NCBI GenBank assembly: GCA_021802985.1 | Contig: JAJZQW010000008.1 | Location: 1-53,840 of the forward strand | Direction: 5' to 3' | Source: Acidobacteriota bacterium | Lineage (GTDB): Bacteria > Acidobacteriota > Holophagae > Holophagales > Holophagaceae | Length of the DNA: 53,840 nt | Shown here: positions 20,918-30,219 of the stretch, one piece after another | Numbering within the stretch: position 1 is the stretch's first letter | Layout of the letters: every line of letters begins with the position of its first letter | Program-made: the position numbers and the translations under genes | Notes under the pieces: generated by a model | What the model saw: the letters and a program-made list of their open reading frames with translations, nothing else | What the model was told of the DNA's origin: nothing | The model's database searches: none

Positions 20918-21442
20918 GTGGACGACCTGGATGCCCGCGCCGCGAAGATCCGCCTGCTCTGCACCGACATCGACGGCGTGCTCACCGACGGCGGCCTGCG
21001 CTATGGCGGAAGCGCCAGCCACACCAAGGTCTTCCACGTGCGCGACGGCGCCGCCATCAAGTGGCTCCAGCGGGCCGGCATCCCCGTGGCCTTCATCTCC
21101 GGCCTGGCCTCCCCGGCCACGGACCACCGGGCCCAGGATCTGGGCATCGAGGACTGCTTCGCCGGCCACCTGGACAAGAAGCCCGTCCTGGACGAGCTCT
21201 GCGCCAAGCACGGCCTGACCCACGACCAGGTGGCCCACCTGGGCGACGACCTGGCGGACCTGCCCCTGCTGCGGCGCGTGGGCCTGGCCTGCTGCCCGGC
21301 CGACGCGGTGGCCGAGGTGAAGGCCGCCTGCCACTGGACCGTGCCCGTCTCCGGCGGACGGGGCGTGCTGCGCGCCGTGGCCGAGCGCATCCTCAAGGCC
21401 CAGGGCCGGTGGGACGAGACGGTCTCCAGATACGAGGTGTGA
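20918..21442 (+). CDS. KdsC-like HAD phosphatase (3-deoxy-D-manno-octulosonate 8-phosphate phosphatase family)
   Basis: IRLLCTDIDGVLTDGGLRY, FHVRDGAAIKWL, HLGDDLADLPLL; GTG start with AGGAGG upstream. Confidence 0.85.
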   Translation: MDDLDARAAKIRLLCTDIDGVLTDGGLRYGGSASHTKVFHVRDGAAIKWLQRAGIPVAFISGLASPATDHRAQDLGIEDCFAGHLDKKPVLDELCAKHGLTHDQVAHLGDDLADLPLLRRVGLACCPADAVAEVKAACHWTVPVSGGRGVLRAVAERILKAQGRWDETVSRYEV

Positions 21443-21444
21443 CC

Positions 21445-21966
21445 ATGCGCCGTGTCCTCCCCCTCCTGCTCGCCGCCCTGCCCCTCTGCGCCCAGGGCGC
21501 CGCCCTCGGCGCGCGGGTCCAGGCCGTGATCCCCATGGGGGACCTGCGCGACCTCACCAACGGCCAGACCGGCGTCGGCGCCGGGGTCTTCGTGGAGATT
21601 CCCATCGGCGACGCCTTCCGGCTCCGCCCCACGGTGGGCGGGCAGTTCTATCCGAAGAAGACCAGCGCCAGTGTGAGTGGCGCGGAGGTCACGGTATCCT
21701 CCGTGGATTTCATGCTGGACGCTCTCTGGTTCCCCGGCGAATCCACAGACCAGGGCCCCTACCTGGTGGGCGGGGTCGGCGGCCAGATGTGGCGGGTGAG
21801 TCCGTCGGGGGGTACCGCCACGTCGCACACCCGGCTCGGCGTCAGCGGCGGCATCGGCTACCAGTTCACGTCCCACCTCGGCCTTGAGGCGCGGGCCTTC
21901 TGGAGCCCCATCGAGCCGAGCCTCACCGCCACCGGCCTGAGCCTAGGCGGCGTGGTGTGGTTCTAG
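21445..21966 (+). CDS. Outer-membrane beta-barrel-like protein
   Basis: Signal peptide MRRVLPLLLAALPLCAQGA; alternating beta strands ending in aromatic F (GGVVWF). Confidence 0.7.
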   Translation: MRRVLPLLLAALPLCAQGAALGARVQAVIPMGDLRDLTNGQTGVGAGVFVEIPIGDAFRLRPTVGGQFYPKKTSASVSGAEVTVSSVDFMLDALWFPGESTDQGPYLVGGVGGQMWRVSPSGGTATSHTRLGVSGGIGYQFTSHLGLEARAFWSPIEPSLTATGLSLGGVVWF

Positions 21967-22127
21967 AACCTCAGTCCGCGTTTCTCCAGCAGGGGCTCCA
22001 CCTTCGGATCGCGGCCATGGAAGCGGCGGAAAAGGACGGCAGGATCCTCCGTGCCGCCCCTGGAAAGGATGTCCTTCCGGAAGGCGGCGGCCGTGGCGGG
22101 ATCGAAGAGGTTGCCCTTCTCCTTGTA
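21963..22127 (-). pseudogene. C-terminal remnant of an M3-family (Dcp-like) metallopeptidase
   Basis: Minus-strand frame reads YKEKGNLFDPATAAAFRKDILSRGGTEDPAVLFRRFHGRDPKVEPLLEKRGLRF*, resembling the M3 peptidase C-terminus, with no catalytic domain upstream. Confidence 0.6.
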
Positions 22128-22253
22128 GCATCACCTTACGATGGTCGCCAGCGCCGGACCGCCGTGGAGAGGAAGGCCCCACTTCCTTTGATTACGCCCA
22201 TGATGTGACCAGGGCCTGGATCCGAGTGGAACGGGAGCCCGCAAGGAGCATGT

Positions 22254-22391
22254 ATGTCCAACGACAAGAAGCCCAAGAAAGCCAAGCCGCCCGTCGTGCA
22301 TGGCGCCACTTCCCGGGGAGCTGGCCTGGCCGGCAGCCTGGCCGAGACCGTGAAGAAGGCCCCGCTCACGCCCGCCAAAAAGAAGAAGTAG
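22254..22391 (+). CDS. Small basic Lys-rich protein (45 aa), unknown function
   Basis: MSNDKKPKKAKPPVVHGATSRGAGLAGSLAETVKKAPLTPAKKKK with AAGGAG just upstream; below the ORF-track size cutoff. Confidence 0.5.
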   Translation: MSNDKKPKKAKPPVVHGATSRGAGLAGSLAETVKKAPLTPAKKKK

Positions 22392-22571
22392 AAACGAGAC
22401 CCTGATTCCCGGCCTCCTCGCGCATCATCTCCGGATCAGGGGATGGGTCAAGTGATCGGGCTTATTTGTGGGCTGGAACGGAACAGGCACCGCCTGCTGA
22501 TGCCGTTCCAGCCCCTCAAGGCATGGTGGGACGGTTGTATGTTCCTGGAGGCATTCCTCGGACTGCGGCGG

Positions 22572-23222
22572 CTACGGAGCCTTGTGGGCATGGGCCCGCG
22601 GCAGGAGCGAGGCATCGGCCTTCGTGCCGTGGCACTTCCGGCAGAACTCCACACCCGGGATGACGAGGCCCGCGGCCTTGGCTGCGGCCAGGTTCTTCAT
22701 GACCGGCATGGTCTTGTAGTCGGCACCGTTGCCGTGGCACCCCTCGCAGTCGAGCCCCTTCTTCGCGTGGGCGGTTGCTGACCAGGAGTCGTACTGGACG
22801 CGGTGGCACATCCGGCACTTTTCCGCGCCCACGGCGGCGTGGCCGTTGCTCGCCAGCGAGGGCATCGGGCCCGCAGGCGCTGCGGGTGTCGGGGTCGGCG
22901 CGGCCGGAACCGGCGCCGGCGCATGAGGTGCGGGCGTGGTGTTCTGAGCCGGCGCTGATACCGGCGCAGCCGTGGGCTTTACAACCGGAGCCGGTGCGGG
23001 AACCTGAACCATCCTGGGTTCAGGGGCCGGCTTCCCGGCCGAGGCGGGTGTCCCTTTCGGGGCCTGCGCCGGCTCGGCGGTCGCCGCAGGCATCGACGCG
23101 GGCGCGGGAGGTGCTGTGGAGGGCGAAGGAAGCGTTTCAGCCGGCGGAGTGGGGGCGGGTTTGTCGCCGCACCCAAACAGCAGGAGCGAGCAGATCACAA
23201 GTGGGCCGATGTATCGACGCAA
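22572..23222 (-). CDS. Multiheme c-type cytochrome lipoprotein with Pro/Ala-rich linker
   Basis: Lipobox LLLFGC; ~100-aa P/A-rich linker; CRMCH, CEGCH, CRKCH. Confidence 0.82.
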   Translation of the reverse strand: MRRYIGPLVICSLLLFGCGDKPAPTPPAETLPSPSTAPPAPASMPAATAEPAQAPKGTPASAGKPAPEPRMVQVPAPAPVVKPTAAPVSAPAQNTTPAPHAPAPVPAAPTPTPAAPAGPMPSLASNGHAAVGAEKCRMCHRVQYDSWSATAHAKKGLDCEGCHGNGADYKTMPVMKNLAAAKAAGLVIPGVEFCRKCHGTKADASLLPRAHAHKAP

Positions 23223-23374
23223 GGTCTACCTCCGGGGTCTGAGTTTCCCCGATGGTAGCCCGCTTCGTCGAACGGGGATCGGTGGATGTCTGAACCGGTC
23301 CTTCCGGCCGCGCCACCCTGGGTCGTGGTGGTGGGCGGAGTCGCTTGGACGCCGGAACCGGGTGGCCGGGATGC

Positions 23375-25468
23375 CTACTTCGCTGCCTTGCCGAAGACCT
23401 GGTTCCGCACCAGGTCCTCCGTGGACCAGGGGGCCTGGCCGCCGCCGAGGTACTTGTGGAACCACTCCAGGTGGGCGTTGTAGTAGACGGGCATGGACTT
23501 CAGGCCATCGGGCCAGTGGCCGTCGTTCTTGAAGACGAGCAGGCGGCTGGGCACACCCATCTCCTGCAGGTCGGTGAAGAACTCCAGGCTCTGGGTGTAG
23601 GGCACGCGGTAGTCGCGCTCGCCGGTGATGACGAGGCAGGGCGTCTTGAAGTCCTTCACGTAGCTGTTGGGGCTCATCCGGTCATAGAGCTTCGGGTTGG
23701 TCCAGGGGGTGCCCTTCAGGTCCCACTCGGGGAACCACAGCTCCTCCGTGGCGCCGTGCATGGCCCGCAGATCGTACACCCCCATCATCGAAGCGATGGC
23801 CTTGAACCGGGTGTTGTGGCTCTCCAGCCACATCATGGCGTAGCCGCCCCAGCTCCAGCCCATGACGCCCATGCGGTCCTGGTCCACGTAGGGCAGCGCC
23901 GCGAGGGCGTCCGTCACCTTCGCGATGTCCGTCATCACCTTGCCGTCCCAATCGCCGGAAATGGCGTCGGTGAAGGCCTGACCGTAGCCCGTGGACCCGT
24001 GGGGATTCGGGAAGGCCACCACGTAGCCCGCGCCGGGGTACACCTGCCAGTCGCCGCGCAGGGTGTCCGACCACATCATCTGCGGGCCGCCGTGGACGTT
24101 CATGATGAGCGGATACTTCTTCGCCGGGTCGAAGCCGTGGGGCTTCACGATGAAGACCTCGACTTCCGCGCCGTCGGCACCCTTCACCCACATCGTCTCC
24201 GCCGGACGGATGTCCACCTCATTCGCCACGGCCTGGTTGAAGCCGGTGAGGCGCTTGAGGGCCTTGGTGGCCAGGTCGGCGCGCCAGATCTCCACGGGCT
24301 CACCCACGGTGGTGCGGGTGAAGAACACGGACTTCTGGTCCGGGCTCACCACGAATTCGCGGATGGACTGGCCGTCCAGCACGCGCTCGAGCTTCCCGGT
24401 GGCCACGTCCACGCGGAAGAGTGGCCAGTGGCCCTTCTCCTCCACCGTGAACCAGATCGCCTTGCCGTCCGCGGACCACTGGAAGCTGTCCACCCAGTTG
24501 TCGATGGATTCGGTCAGCACCCGGGTCGCGTGGGTGGCACGGTCATAGACGGCGAGCCGGAAGCGGTCGGACTCGAAGCCGGGACGCGCCTGCAGGCGGT
24601 AGGCGATCCACTTGCCGTCGGGTGAGTACTGGGGATCCACATCGGCGGCCTTGTTGCCGACGGTGATGTCACGGGGCGTGCGGTCGCCCTCCAGGCTCAC
24701 CAGGAACAGATCCTGGTTGGTGGACCGGGCGGGCACGGCGTCGGGGTTGGTGACGACGCAGACTTCCTTGCCATCGGGGCTGACGTCGTAGCTCTGGGAC
24801 ATCGGCGTCGTGGCGCCCGCCGGGTAGTCCTGCTTGCCGGGGGTCAGCTCGACCACCTTGCCGTTGAAGGTGGCGGCGAAGAGGTGCGTGTACTGGAAGT
24901 CCTGCCACTGCGTCCAGTGCCGGTAGAGCAGCGAATCCGCCAAATGGGCCTGGACCGGGCCGCTCTCGAGCTTGTCCCCCAGTTCCTTGTTCTTGGCGCC
25001 ATCGGCCCCGGCCTCGGGAAACACGGTGGCCTCGAACACCACGCGGTTTCCGTCCGGCAGCAGCTTGGGCGCATCCACGCCGGGCTCGAAGCTGGTGACC
25101 TTGCGCGCCTCGCCCCCCGCGGCGTCCAGCACCCAGAGCTGACTGCCGCCCTCGCGCCCCGACAGGAAGGTGATGTGCTTGCCATCCTTCGACCAGGCGG
25201 GCGACGTGCAGGACTTGGGGCCGAAGGTGAGCTGCTTCGCCGAATCCTTGGCCAGCTCCAGCATCCAGATCTCGGTGCTGCGCTTGCTGGCCATCAGATC
25301 CTGCGAAGCCACCTCGAAGAGCAGCCGCGAGCCATCCGGGCTGAGGGCCAGATGCTGCACGCCCTTCAGGCGGTACAGATCCTCGATGGTGAAGGCCCGC
25401 TTGGGCGGAGTCAGAGCGGGAAGAGACATGGCAAGGGCGGAGATGGCGATAATGCGGATAAGGGTCAT
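23375..25468 (-). CDS. S9-family (prolyl oligopeptidase/acylaminoacyl) serine peptidase
   Basis: WD40-like TolB/beta-propeller repeats (LSPDGSRLLFEV) and GWSWGGYAMMW nucleophile elbow; signal peptide at MTLIRIIAISALAMSLPA. Confidence 0.9.
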   Translation of the reverse strand: MTLIRIIAISALAMSLPALTPPKRAFTIEDLYRLKGVQHLALSPDGSRLLFEVASQDLMASKRSTEIWMLELAKDSAKQLTFGPKSCTSPAWSKDGKHITFLSGREGGSQLWVLDAAGGEARKVTSFEPGVDAPKLLPDGNRVVFEATVFPEAGADGAKNKELGDKLESGPVQAHLADSLLYRHWTQWQDFQYTHLFAATFNGKVVELTPGKQDYPAGATTPMSQSYDVSPDGKEVCVVTNPDAVPARSTNQDLFLVSLEGDRTPRDITVGNKAADVDPQYSPDGKWIAYRLQARPGFESDRFRLAVYDRATHATRVLTESIDNWVDSFQWSADGKAIWFTVEEKGHWPLFRVDVATGKLERVLDGQSIREFVVSPDQKSVFFTRTTVGEPVEIWRADLATKALKRLTGFNQAVANEVDIRPAETMWVKGADGAEVEVFIVKPHGFDPAKKYPLIMNVHGGPQMMWSDTLRGDWQVYPGAGYVVAFPNPHGSTGYGQAFTDAISGDWDGKVMTDIAKVTDALAALPYVDQDRMGVMGWSWGGYAMMWLESHNTRFKAIASMMGVYDLRAMHGATEELWFPEWDLKGTPWTNPKLYDRMSPNSYVKDFKTPCLVITGERDYRVPYTQSLEFFTDLQEMGVPSRLLVFKNDGHWPDGLKSMPVYYNAHLEWFHKYLGGGQAPWSTEDLVRNQVFGKAAK

Positions 25469-25728
25469 GAAGCCTCCAGGCATGAACCTCAGGATCGCAT
25501 GGCCCTGACTCGCTGTGGCCTCCCTACCTGCAACCGCGGTCTTCCTGGCAGCCATCCGCACAGGGCATGTCGACAACTGCCTTCAAGGACAAAACGGCCT
25601 AGAAATGGTCATCCCAGGGCGCAAGACTAACGAAGGACTGGCTTTTTGAATGGTTCTCAGCATGGGTAGAGGCCACTACCATGAGGTCATCCTGCCCATC
25701 CCCGCAGTGCCCATTCTCCGGGAGGCCC

Positions 25729-27135
25729 ATGCCCATCCCCTTGCTCCTCTGCGCACTCATGCAGGTGGCGTCGCCTGCTACGGCTGATGCCCCCATCACC
25801 CGCCGACCTGCCCTGCCCGCCCTGGCCGCCAAGGCTCCCGGGCGACCCGGTTACGGCCTCCACATCACCGCGCCCCAGGGCCAGTTCATCTTCACCAACC
25901 TGACCTACAGCCTTGGGGCGCCCAGGGGCGGCGGCGCGCTCTACCGGGTGACCGGCCCGGCGGGCTGGGGACCGTACCGCCTGGGGATCGAGCTCGGCAT
26001 CATTCGGCACTATGAGCTCCCCCCCGATCAACTGGGGTTCTACCGGGGCACCTTCCTCGAGATCAAGAAGGCGCTGGACGGTGGTGCCGCCAAGGCTGCG
26101 GGGCTGGACGAGGACTGGTCCATCCTCAGCGTGGATGGCCAGAACTTCGACTGGAACCTCAACACCCTGGTCGCCTACTTCACCTCGCGTCCTTCCATCG
26201 AGGTTCAGGCCCTCAAGGCCAAAGGCTGGATGAAGGGAATCAAGCAGAAGACCTTCCATATCCAGCTGCGGAAGCTGGACCCTCCGCCCGATCCCGCCGA
26301 TGGTGTACTCGTCTCTGAACAGGTACCAGCGCTGCAACCCTACCTCGCGGATCCCAGGCTCTGGTCAGAGCTCGTGGCCCTTCGTTCGACCCTGCCCCGC
26401 TTTACCCCCCTGCCCATGGAGCTTTCCGGCAAGCACATCTGGGCCATCCGTGGCGCGGGGAATCATCAGACCACCCAGGGAGGACCCACAGACCCGATCA
26501 CCCTCGAATTCTGGGGAGAGGATCCAGCCACGGGACCGAAGGAGAGCTACCCAGACACCCTCTGGCCCGAACCCGCTGACGGCCTGCGCGAGGGCAGAGC
26601 CATGGAAGTGGAAGGCCACTGGTACCGCATCCAGAAAGCCGGGGTGGACCCCACTTCCGGGCGTCTCCTGACACTCACCCTCCAGCCCTGGCAGGCGGAT
26701 GTTCCAACGCTTCTCGGCGGAGGCGACGCCTCCCGGGAACTCGGCGCCATCCACGCCCCGGCCCTCCAGGAATCCCTGGAACAGCGGGCCAACGAGGCCC
26801 TGGTGGAGTGGAAAACCCGAACCCTGCCGGGCCTCCTGGCCAGCCAGAATCTTGGCCCCGCCGAGGATCTGGTGATCCGCATTGAAAAGGGGTTGCTCAA
26901 GCTGGATCTGGAAGTCAAGGGCATCCGGTCCCGCATAGACGCCACCGCCCGCGCCGAGGCCGAGCGCAAGGCCCAGGCGGAACTCGCCGCCAGGGACGGC
27001 AAGACCGCACCCCAGGTGCAAGCGGCTCCGGCCACGGAAAGCGAGCGCCTCGCCGACCTGCTGGAGCAGCGCAAGGCCATCCTCATGGCCATCCTGGGCA
27101 GCGCCAAGCAGGCCTTATCGAATCTACGGAGGTGA
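25729..27135 (+). CDS. Secreted protein of unknown function with PDZ-like segment
   Basis: Signal peptide MPIPLLLCALMQVASPATA; DGGAAKAAGLDEDWSILSVDGQNFDWNLNTLVAYF resembles a PDZ peptide-binding region. Confidence 0.65.
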   Translation: MPIPLLLCALMQVASPATADAPITRRPALPALAAKAPGRPGYGLHITAPQGQFIFTNLTYSLGAPRGGGALYRVTGPAGWGPYRLGIELGIIRHYELPPDQLGFYRGTFLEIKKALDGGAAKAAGLDEDWSILSVDGQNFDWNLNTLVAYFTSRPSIEVQALKAKGWMKGIKQKTFHIQLRKLDPPPDPADGVLVSEQVPALQPYLADPRLWSELVALRSTLPRFTPLPMELSGKHIWAIRGAGNHQTTQGGPTDPITLEFWGEDPATGPKESYPDTLWPEPADGLREGRAMEVEGHWYRIQKAGVDPTSGRLLTLTLQPWQADVPTLLGGGDASRELGAIHAPALQESLEQRANEALVEWKTRTLPGLLASQNLGPAEDLVIRIEKGLLKLDLEVKGIRSRIDATARAEAERKAQAELAARDGKTAPQVQAAPATESERLADLLEQRKAILMAILGSAKQALSNLRR

Positions 27136-27137
27136 CC

Positions 27138-28571
27138 ATGCGTGTGATCTCTTCATTGTTCCTGGCACTTGCCCTCCCCGCCACCCTCTCGGCCCAGGTG
27201 GGGCTGCACTGGGAGCAGCCAGATCCCAAACCAGCCTCCCAAAACGGCCAGGATGCCATCAGCCAGCTGGAGGCCCTCACCGGTCAGAAAATTGATCGCA
27301 GCCAAGTGGCCACTTCGTTCCGGCCACCTGTCTCCAGACCGAAGCCGAGGGCCCCCCAAGGCCTCTCGGTCAACCAGCAGATTTCCGTCATGCTCCTGGG
27401 CGGCATTCTGGAAAACCTCTTCGCCCAGGCCCTCCAGCCGACGGCTCCAGCCGGGCCGGATCCCGCAGAGCAGGCGCGCCTGGCCGCCCAGCAACAGGAG
27501 GCCCTGCGCCGCCAGCAGGCCGAGCTGCAGGCCTGGGCCCAGGCCTACTCCGCCCGGATGAATGCCCTGGTGGAACACCAGCGGCAGCAGCGCGCCGCCC
27601 AGAACCAGCAAAGCCTGGAAGGTCTGCGGGCGTCTCTGTCTGACGGCTGGGACTCCGGGAAGCCAGCCGGGGGCGGCGGCGACCTGGCCTCGGCCCTCAG
27701 CGATCCGTTTCCCACGGCGGTGGACCTGCGGGGCAGCCTTACCTATACGCCCAGCCTCCTGCGGGAAGCCAACGGCACGAAACGGACCTCCCCGATCACC
27801 GCCGATGACCTGCTCAAGCGGCGCGAGGCGGCACAGGCCCGCCTGAAGGCCATGATGGCGGAGAACGGCGATTTGCGCCTGCTGGGCCAGCGCTTCTACG
27901 AGCTGGAGGCGGAGCTGGACCGGTTGAAACACCAGGCCCGGGGCCTCGGGTCCGATGGCCGCGCCCTCCAGCGGGAGATGGACTACTGGGGCTGGCGCAT
28001 CGAGCAGGCCACCCAGGCCTGCATGGAGCGCGGCACCAGCCTGTTCACGGATGTCCTGCTCCCCATGGGAACTTCGGCTGGGCTGAAGCGGCTGCAGAAG
28101 AATCCCAAGCTTTGGGGCCCAACCCTGCAGTCCCTCTCGGGCATTAATGATTTCACGGAATTCACGGGAGGCCTCATGGACCGCTACGATGCCGCAGGCC
28201 AGGCCCTCGACTGGATCCAGGCCAAGCGGAACCTGATGAAGGATGTGGATTTCATCGCCACCAATATCCAACACCTCTCGTCGAAGCTCGAGCCCGTGGG
28301 CCTGCATTGGCAGGTGGGCAAAATCCTGGTGGGCACCTCCGTGGATCTGGCCGCGGAGCTGGATGGCTGGGGCGCCATCCTGGAGGGCCAGGGCGATGCG
28401 GCCCTCATCCTCCAGAAACAGAAGGCCATTCAGGTCCGCCTCGAGGCCCTGGTGAGCAACCTCCAGGCCAGCCGGGCCCTGATTGCCACCCGACTCGGCG
28501 TGAAGCCCGAGGACTTGATCCCGCCCGGATCTCATTCCAGGGGACTGGGCTCCACCGTTCCACCTCTCTGA
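27138..28571 (+). CDS. Secreted Gln-rich/coiled-coil protein of unknown function
   Basis: Signal peptide MRVISSLFLALALPATLSAQ; long Q/A-rich helical region; translationally close to the preceding gene. Confidence 0.65.
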   Translation: MRVISSLFLALALPATLSAQVGLHWEQPDPKPASQNGQDAISQLEALTGQKIDRSQVATSFRPPVSRPKPRAPQGLSVNQQISVMLLGGILENLFAQALQPTAPAGPDPAEQARLAAQQQEALRRQQAELQAWAQAYSARMNALVEHQRQQRAAQNQQSLEGLRASLSDGWDSGKPAGGGGDLASALSDPFPTAVDLRGSLTYTPSLLREANGTKRTSPITADDLLKRREAAQARLKAMMAENGDLRLLGQRFYELEAELDRLKHQARGLGSDGRALQREMDYWGWRIEQATQACMERGTSLFTDVLLPMGTSAGLKRLQKNPKLWGPTLQSLSGINDFTEFTGGLMDRYDAAGQALDWIQAKRNLMKDVDFIATNIQHLSSKLEPVGLHWQVGKILVGTSVDLAAELDGWGAILEGQGDAALILQKQKAIQVRLEALVSNLQASRALIATRLGVKPEDLIPPGSHSRGLGSTVPPL

Positions 28572-28612
28572 ACCAGCCCAGGAAGGCCCGAGGGTCCTTG
28601 GTATCCTGGCTC

Positions 28613-30097
28613 ATGATTCATGATGCCGCCGCGCCCCGCTCCGCCTCCGCTCCGCCCCGGGGCCGGGGGGTGTACTGCAACCGCACGCTGAACCTACGCT
28701 CCCTGCGGGCCATCGGCTACGACATGGACTACACCCTGGTGGACTACCGGGTGGATGCCTTCGAACGCATCGTCTACGCCCAGGCCCTGGAACGGCTGGG
28801 CCAGGAAGGCTGGCCGGTGGCGGGCCTGGCCTTCGATCCACAGATGGCAGCCCGGGGGCTCGTCATCGACACGGAGTTGGGCAACCTGGTGAAGGCCAAC
28901 CGCTTCGGCTTCGTGAAGCGGGCCATGCATGGCACCCGGATGCTGGATTTCAGCGAGCAGCGGGAAGCCTACGCCCAGACGCTGGTGGACCTTTCCGAGC
29001 CCCGCTGGGTCTTCCTCAACACGCTGTTCTCCCTCTCCGAGGGCTGCCTCTACGCCCAGGCCGTGGATCTGCTGGACGGCGGCGCCCTGCCCCGTCCCTT
29101 CGAATACGCCAGCCTGTATCGCCATGTGCGCGCCCGGGTGGACGCCCAGCACCTGGAGGGGACCCTGAAGGCGGAGATCGGCGCCGCACCCGAGCGGTAC
29201 GTGGTGCTGGATCCCGAGGCCGCCCTGGCCCTGCTGGACCAGAAGGCCGCGGGCAAGAAGCTGCTGCTCATCACCAACTCCGAGTGGAGCTTCACGGCGA
29301 AGATGATGGCCTACGCCTACGACCGCTTCCTGCCCGGGGACATGACCTGGCGCCAGCTCTTCGACCTGGTGATCGTCAGCGCCCGCAAGCCGGCCTTCTT
29401 CACGGAGCGCGCCCCGTTCTTCCAGGTGGCCACCGAGGACGGCCTGCTGCGTCCCCTCACGGGGCCCCTGGAGCCTGGCCACGCCTACCTGGGCGGCTGC
29501 GCGGCCCAGGTGGAGCGGGACCTCGGCATCTCCGGTGACGAGATCCTCTACGTGGGCGACCACATGTTCGGCGACGTGCATGTGAGCAAGCGGTCGCTGA
29601 GCTGGCGCACGGCCCTGGTGTTGCGGGAGCTGGAAGCCGAGGTGGCGGCCCTGGAGGCCTTCCAGGACATCGAGCGGATCCTGGGCGAGAAGATGAAACG
29701 GAAGGAGTCGATGGAGGCTGCGCTTTCCCAGGCCCGCCTGGCCCTCCTGCGGCGGCGCGGAGGCTACGGCCCCGCCCCCACCGAAACCCCCGCGGAGCTG
29801 GACGCGGCCCTGCAGGATCTGCGGAGCCGCCTGGTGGCCCTGGACGCGGAGATCGCCCCCCTGGCCAAGGCCGCCACGGAGCTCACCAACCCCCGCTGGG
29901 GCCTGCTCACCCGCGCCGGCAACGACAAGAGTCATCTGGTGCGCCAGGTGGAGCGCTACGCCGATGTCTACACCTCCCGCGTGTCGAACTTCCTCCACGC
30001 CACGCCCTTCGCCTACTTCCGCTCCCCCCGCGGCAGCCTTCCCCACGACCCCAGCGCCCCCGGCGGCCCACCGCTGGAACATGGGGGCGAGGCCTGA
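28613..30097 (+). CDS. HAD-IG family 5'-nucleotidase
   Basis: LRAIGYDMDYTLVDYRVDAFERIVY ... KKLLLITNSEWSFTAKMMAYAYDRFL ... ILYVGDHMFGDV. Confidence 0.9.
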   Translation: MIHDAAAPRSASAPPRGRGVYCNRTLNLRSLRAIGYDMDYTLVDYRVDAFERIVYAQALERLGQEGWPVAGLAFDPQMAARGLVIDTELGNLVKANRFGFVKRAMHGTRMLDFSEQREAYAQTLVDLSEPRWVFLNTLFSLSEGCLYAQAVDLLDGGALPRPFEYASLYRHVRARVDAQHLEGTLKAEIGAAPERYVVLDPEAALALLDQKAAGKKLLLITNSEWSFTAKMMAYAYDRFLPGDMTWRQLFDLVIVSARKPAFFTERAPFFQVATEDGLLRPLTGPLEPGHAYLGGCAAQVERDLGISGDEILYVGDHMFGDVHVSKRSLSWRTALVLRELEAEVAALEAFQDIERILGEKMKRKESMEAALSQARLALLRRRGGYGPAPTETPAELDAALQDLRSRLVALDAEIAPLAKAATELTNPRWGLLTRAGNDKSHLVRQVERYADVYTSRVSNFLHATPFAYFRSPRGSLPHDPSAPGGPPLEHGGEA

Positions 30098-30219
30098 GGT
30101 CATCCCGGAGGTAGGGGTCCCCTGAAGCCTCGGAGCCTGGGGGCCGGAATGTGCGCGCCGCGCCTTGCGCCGGGCTGCGGGGGACCCATCGTACCCCTGC
30201 TGCTCACCGGGAGGGTTCC

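Noticed and set aside
23286-23483. Plus-strand ORF MSEPVLPAAPPWVVVVGGVAWTPEPGGRDAYF...
   Set aside because: The first ~30 residues look protein-like (possible gene-fragment start), but the rest is antisense to the S9 peptidase; too little to call.
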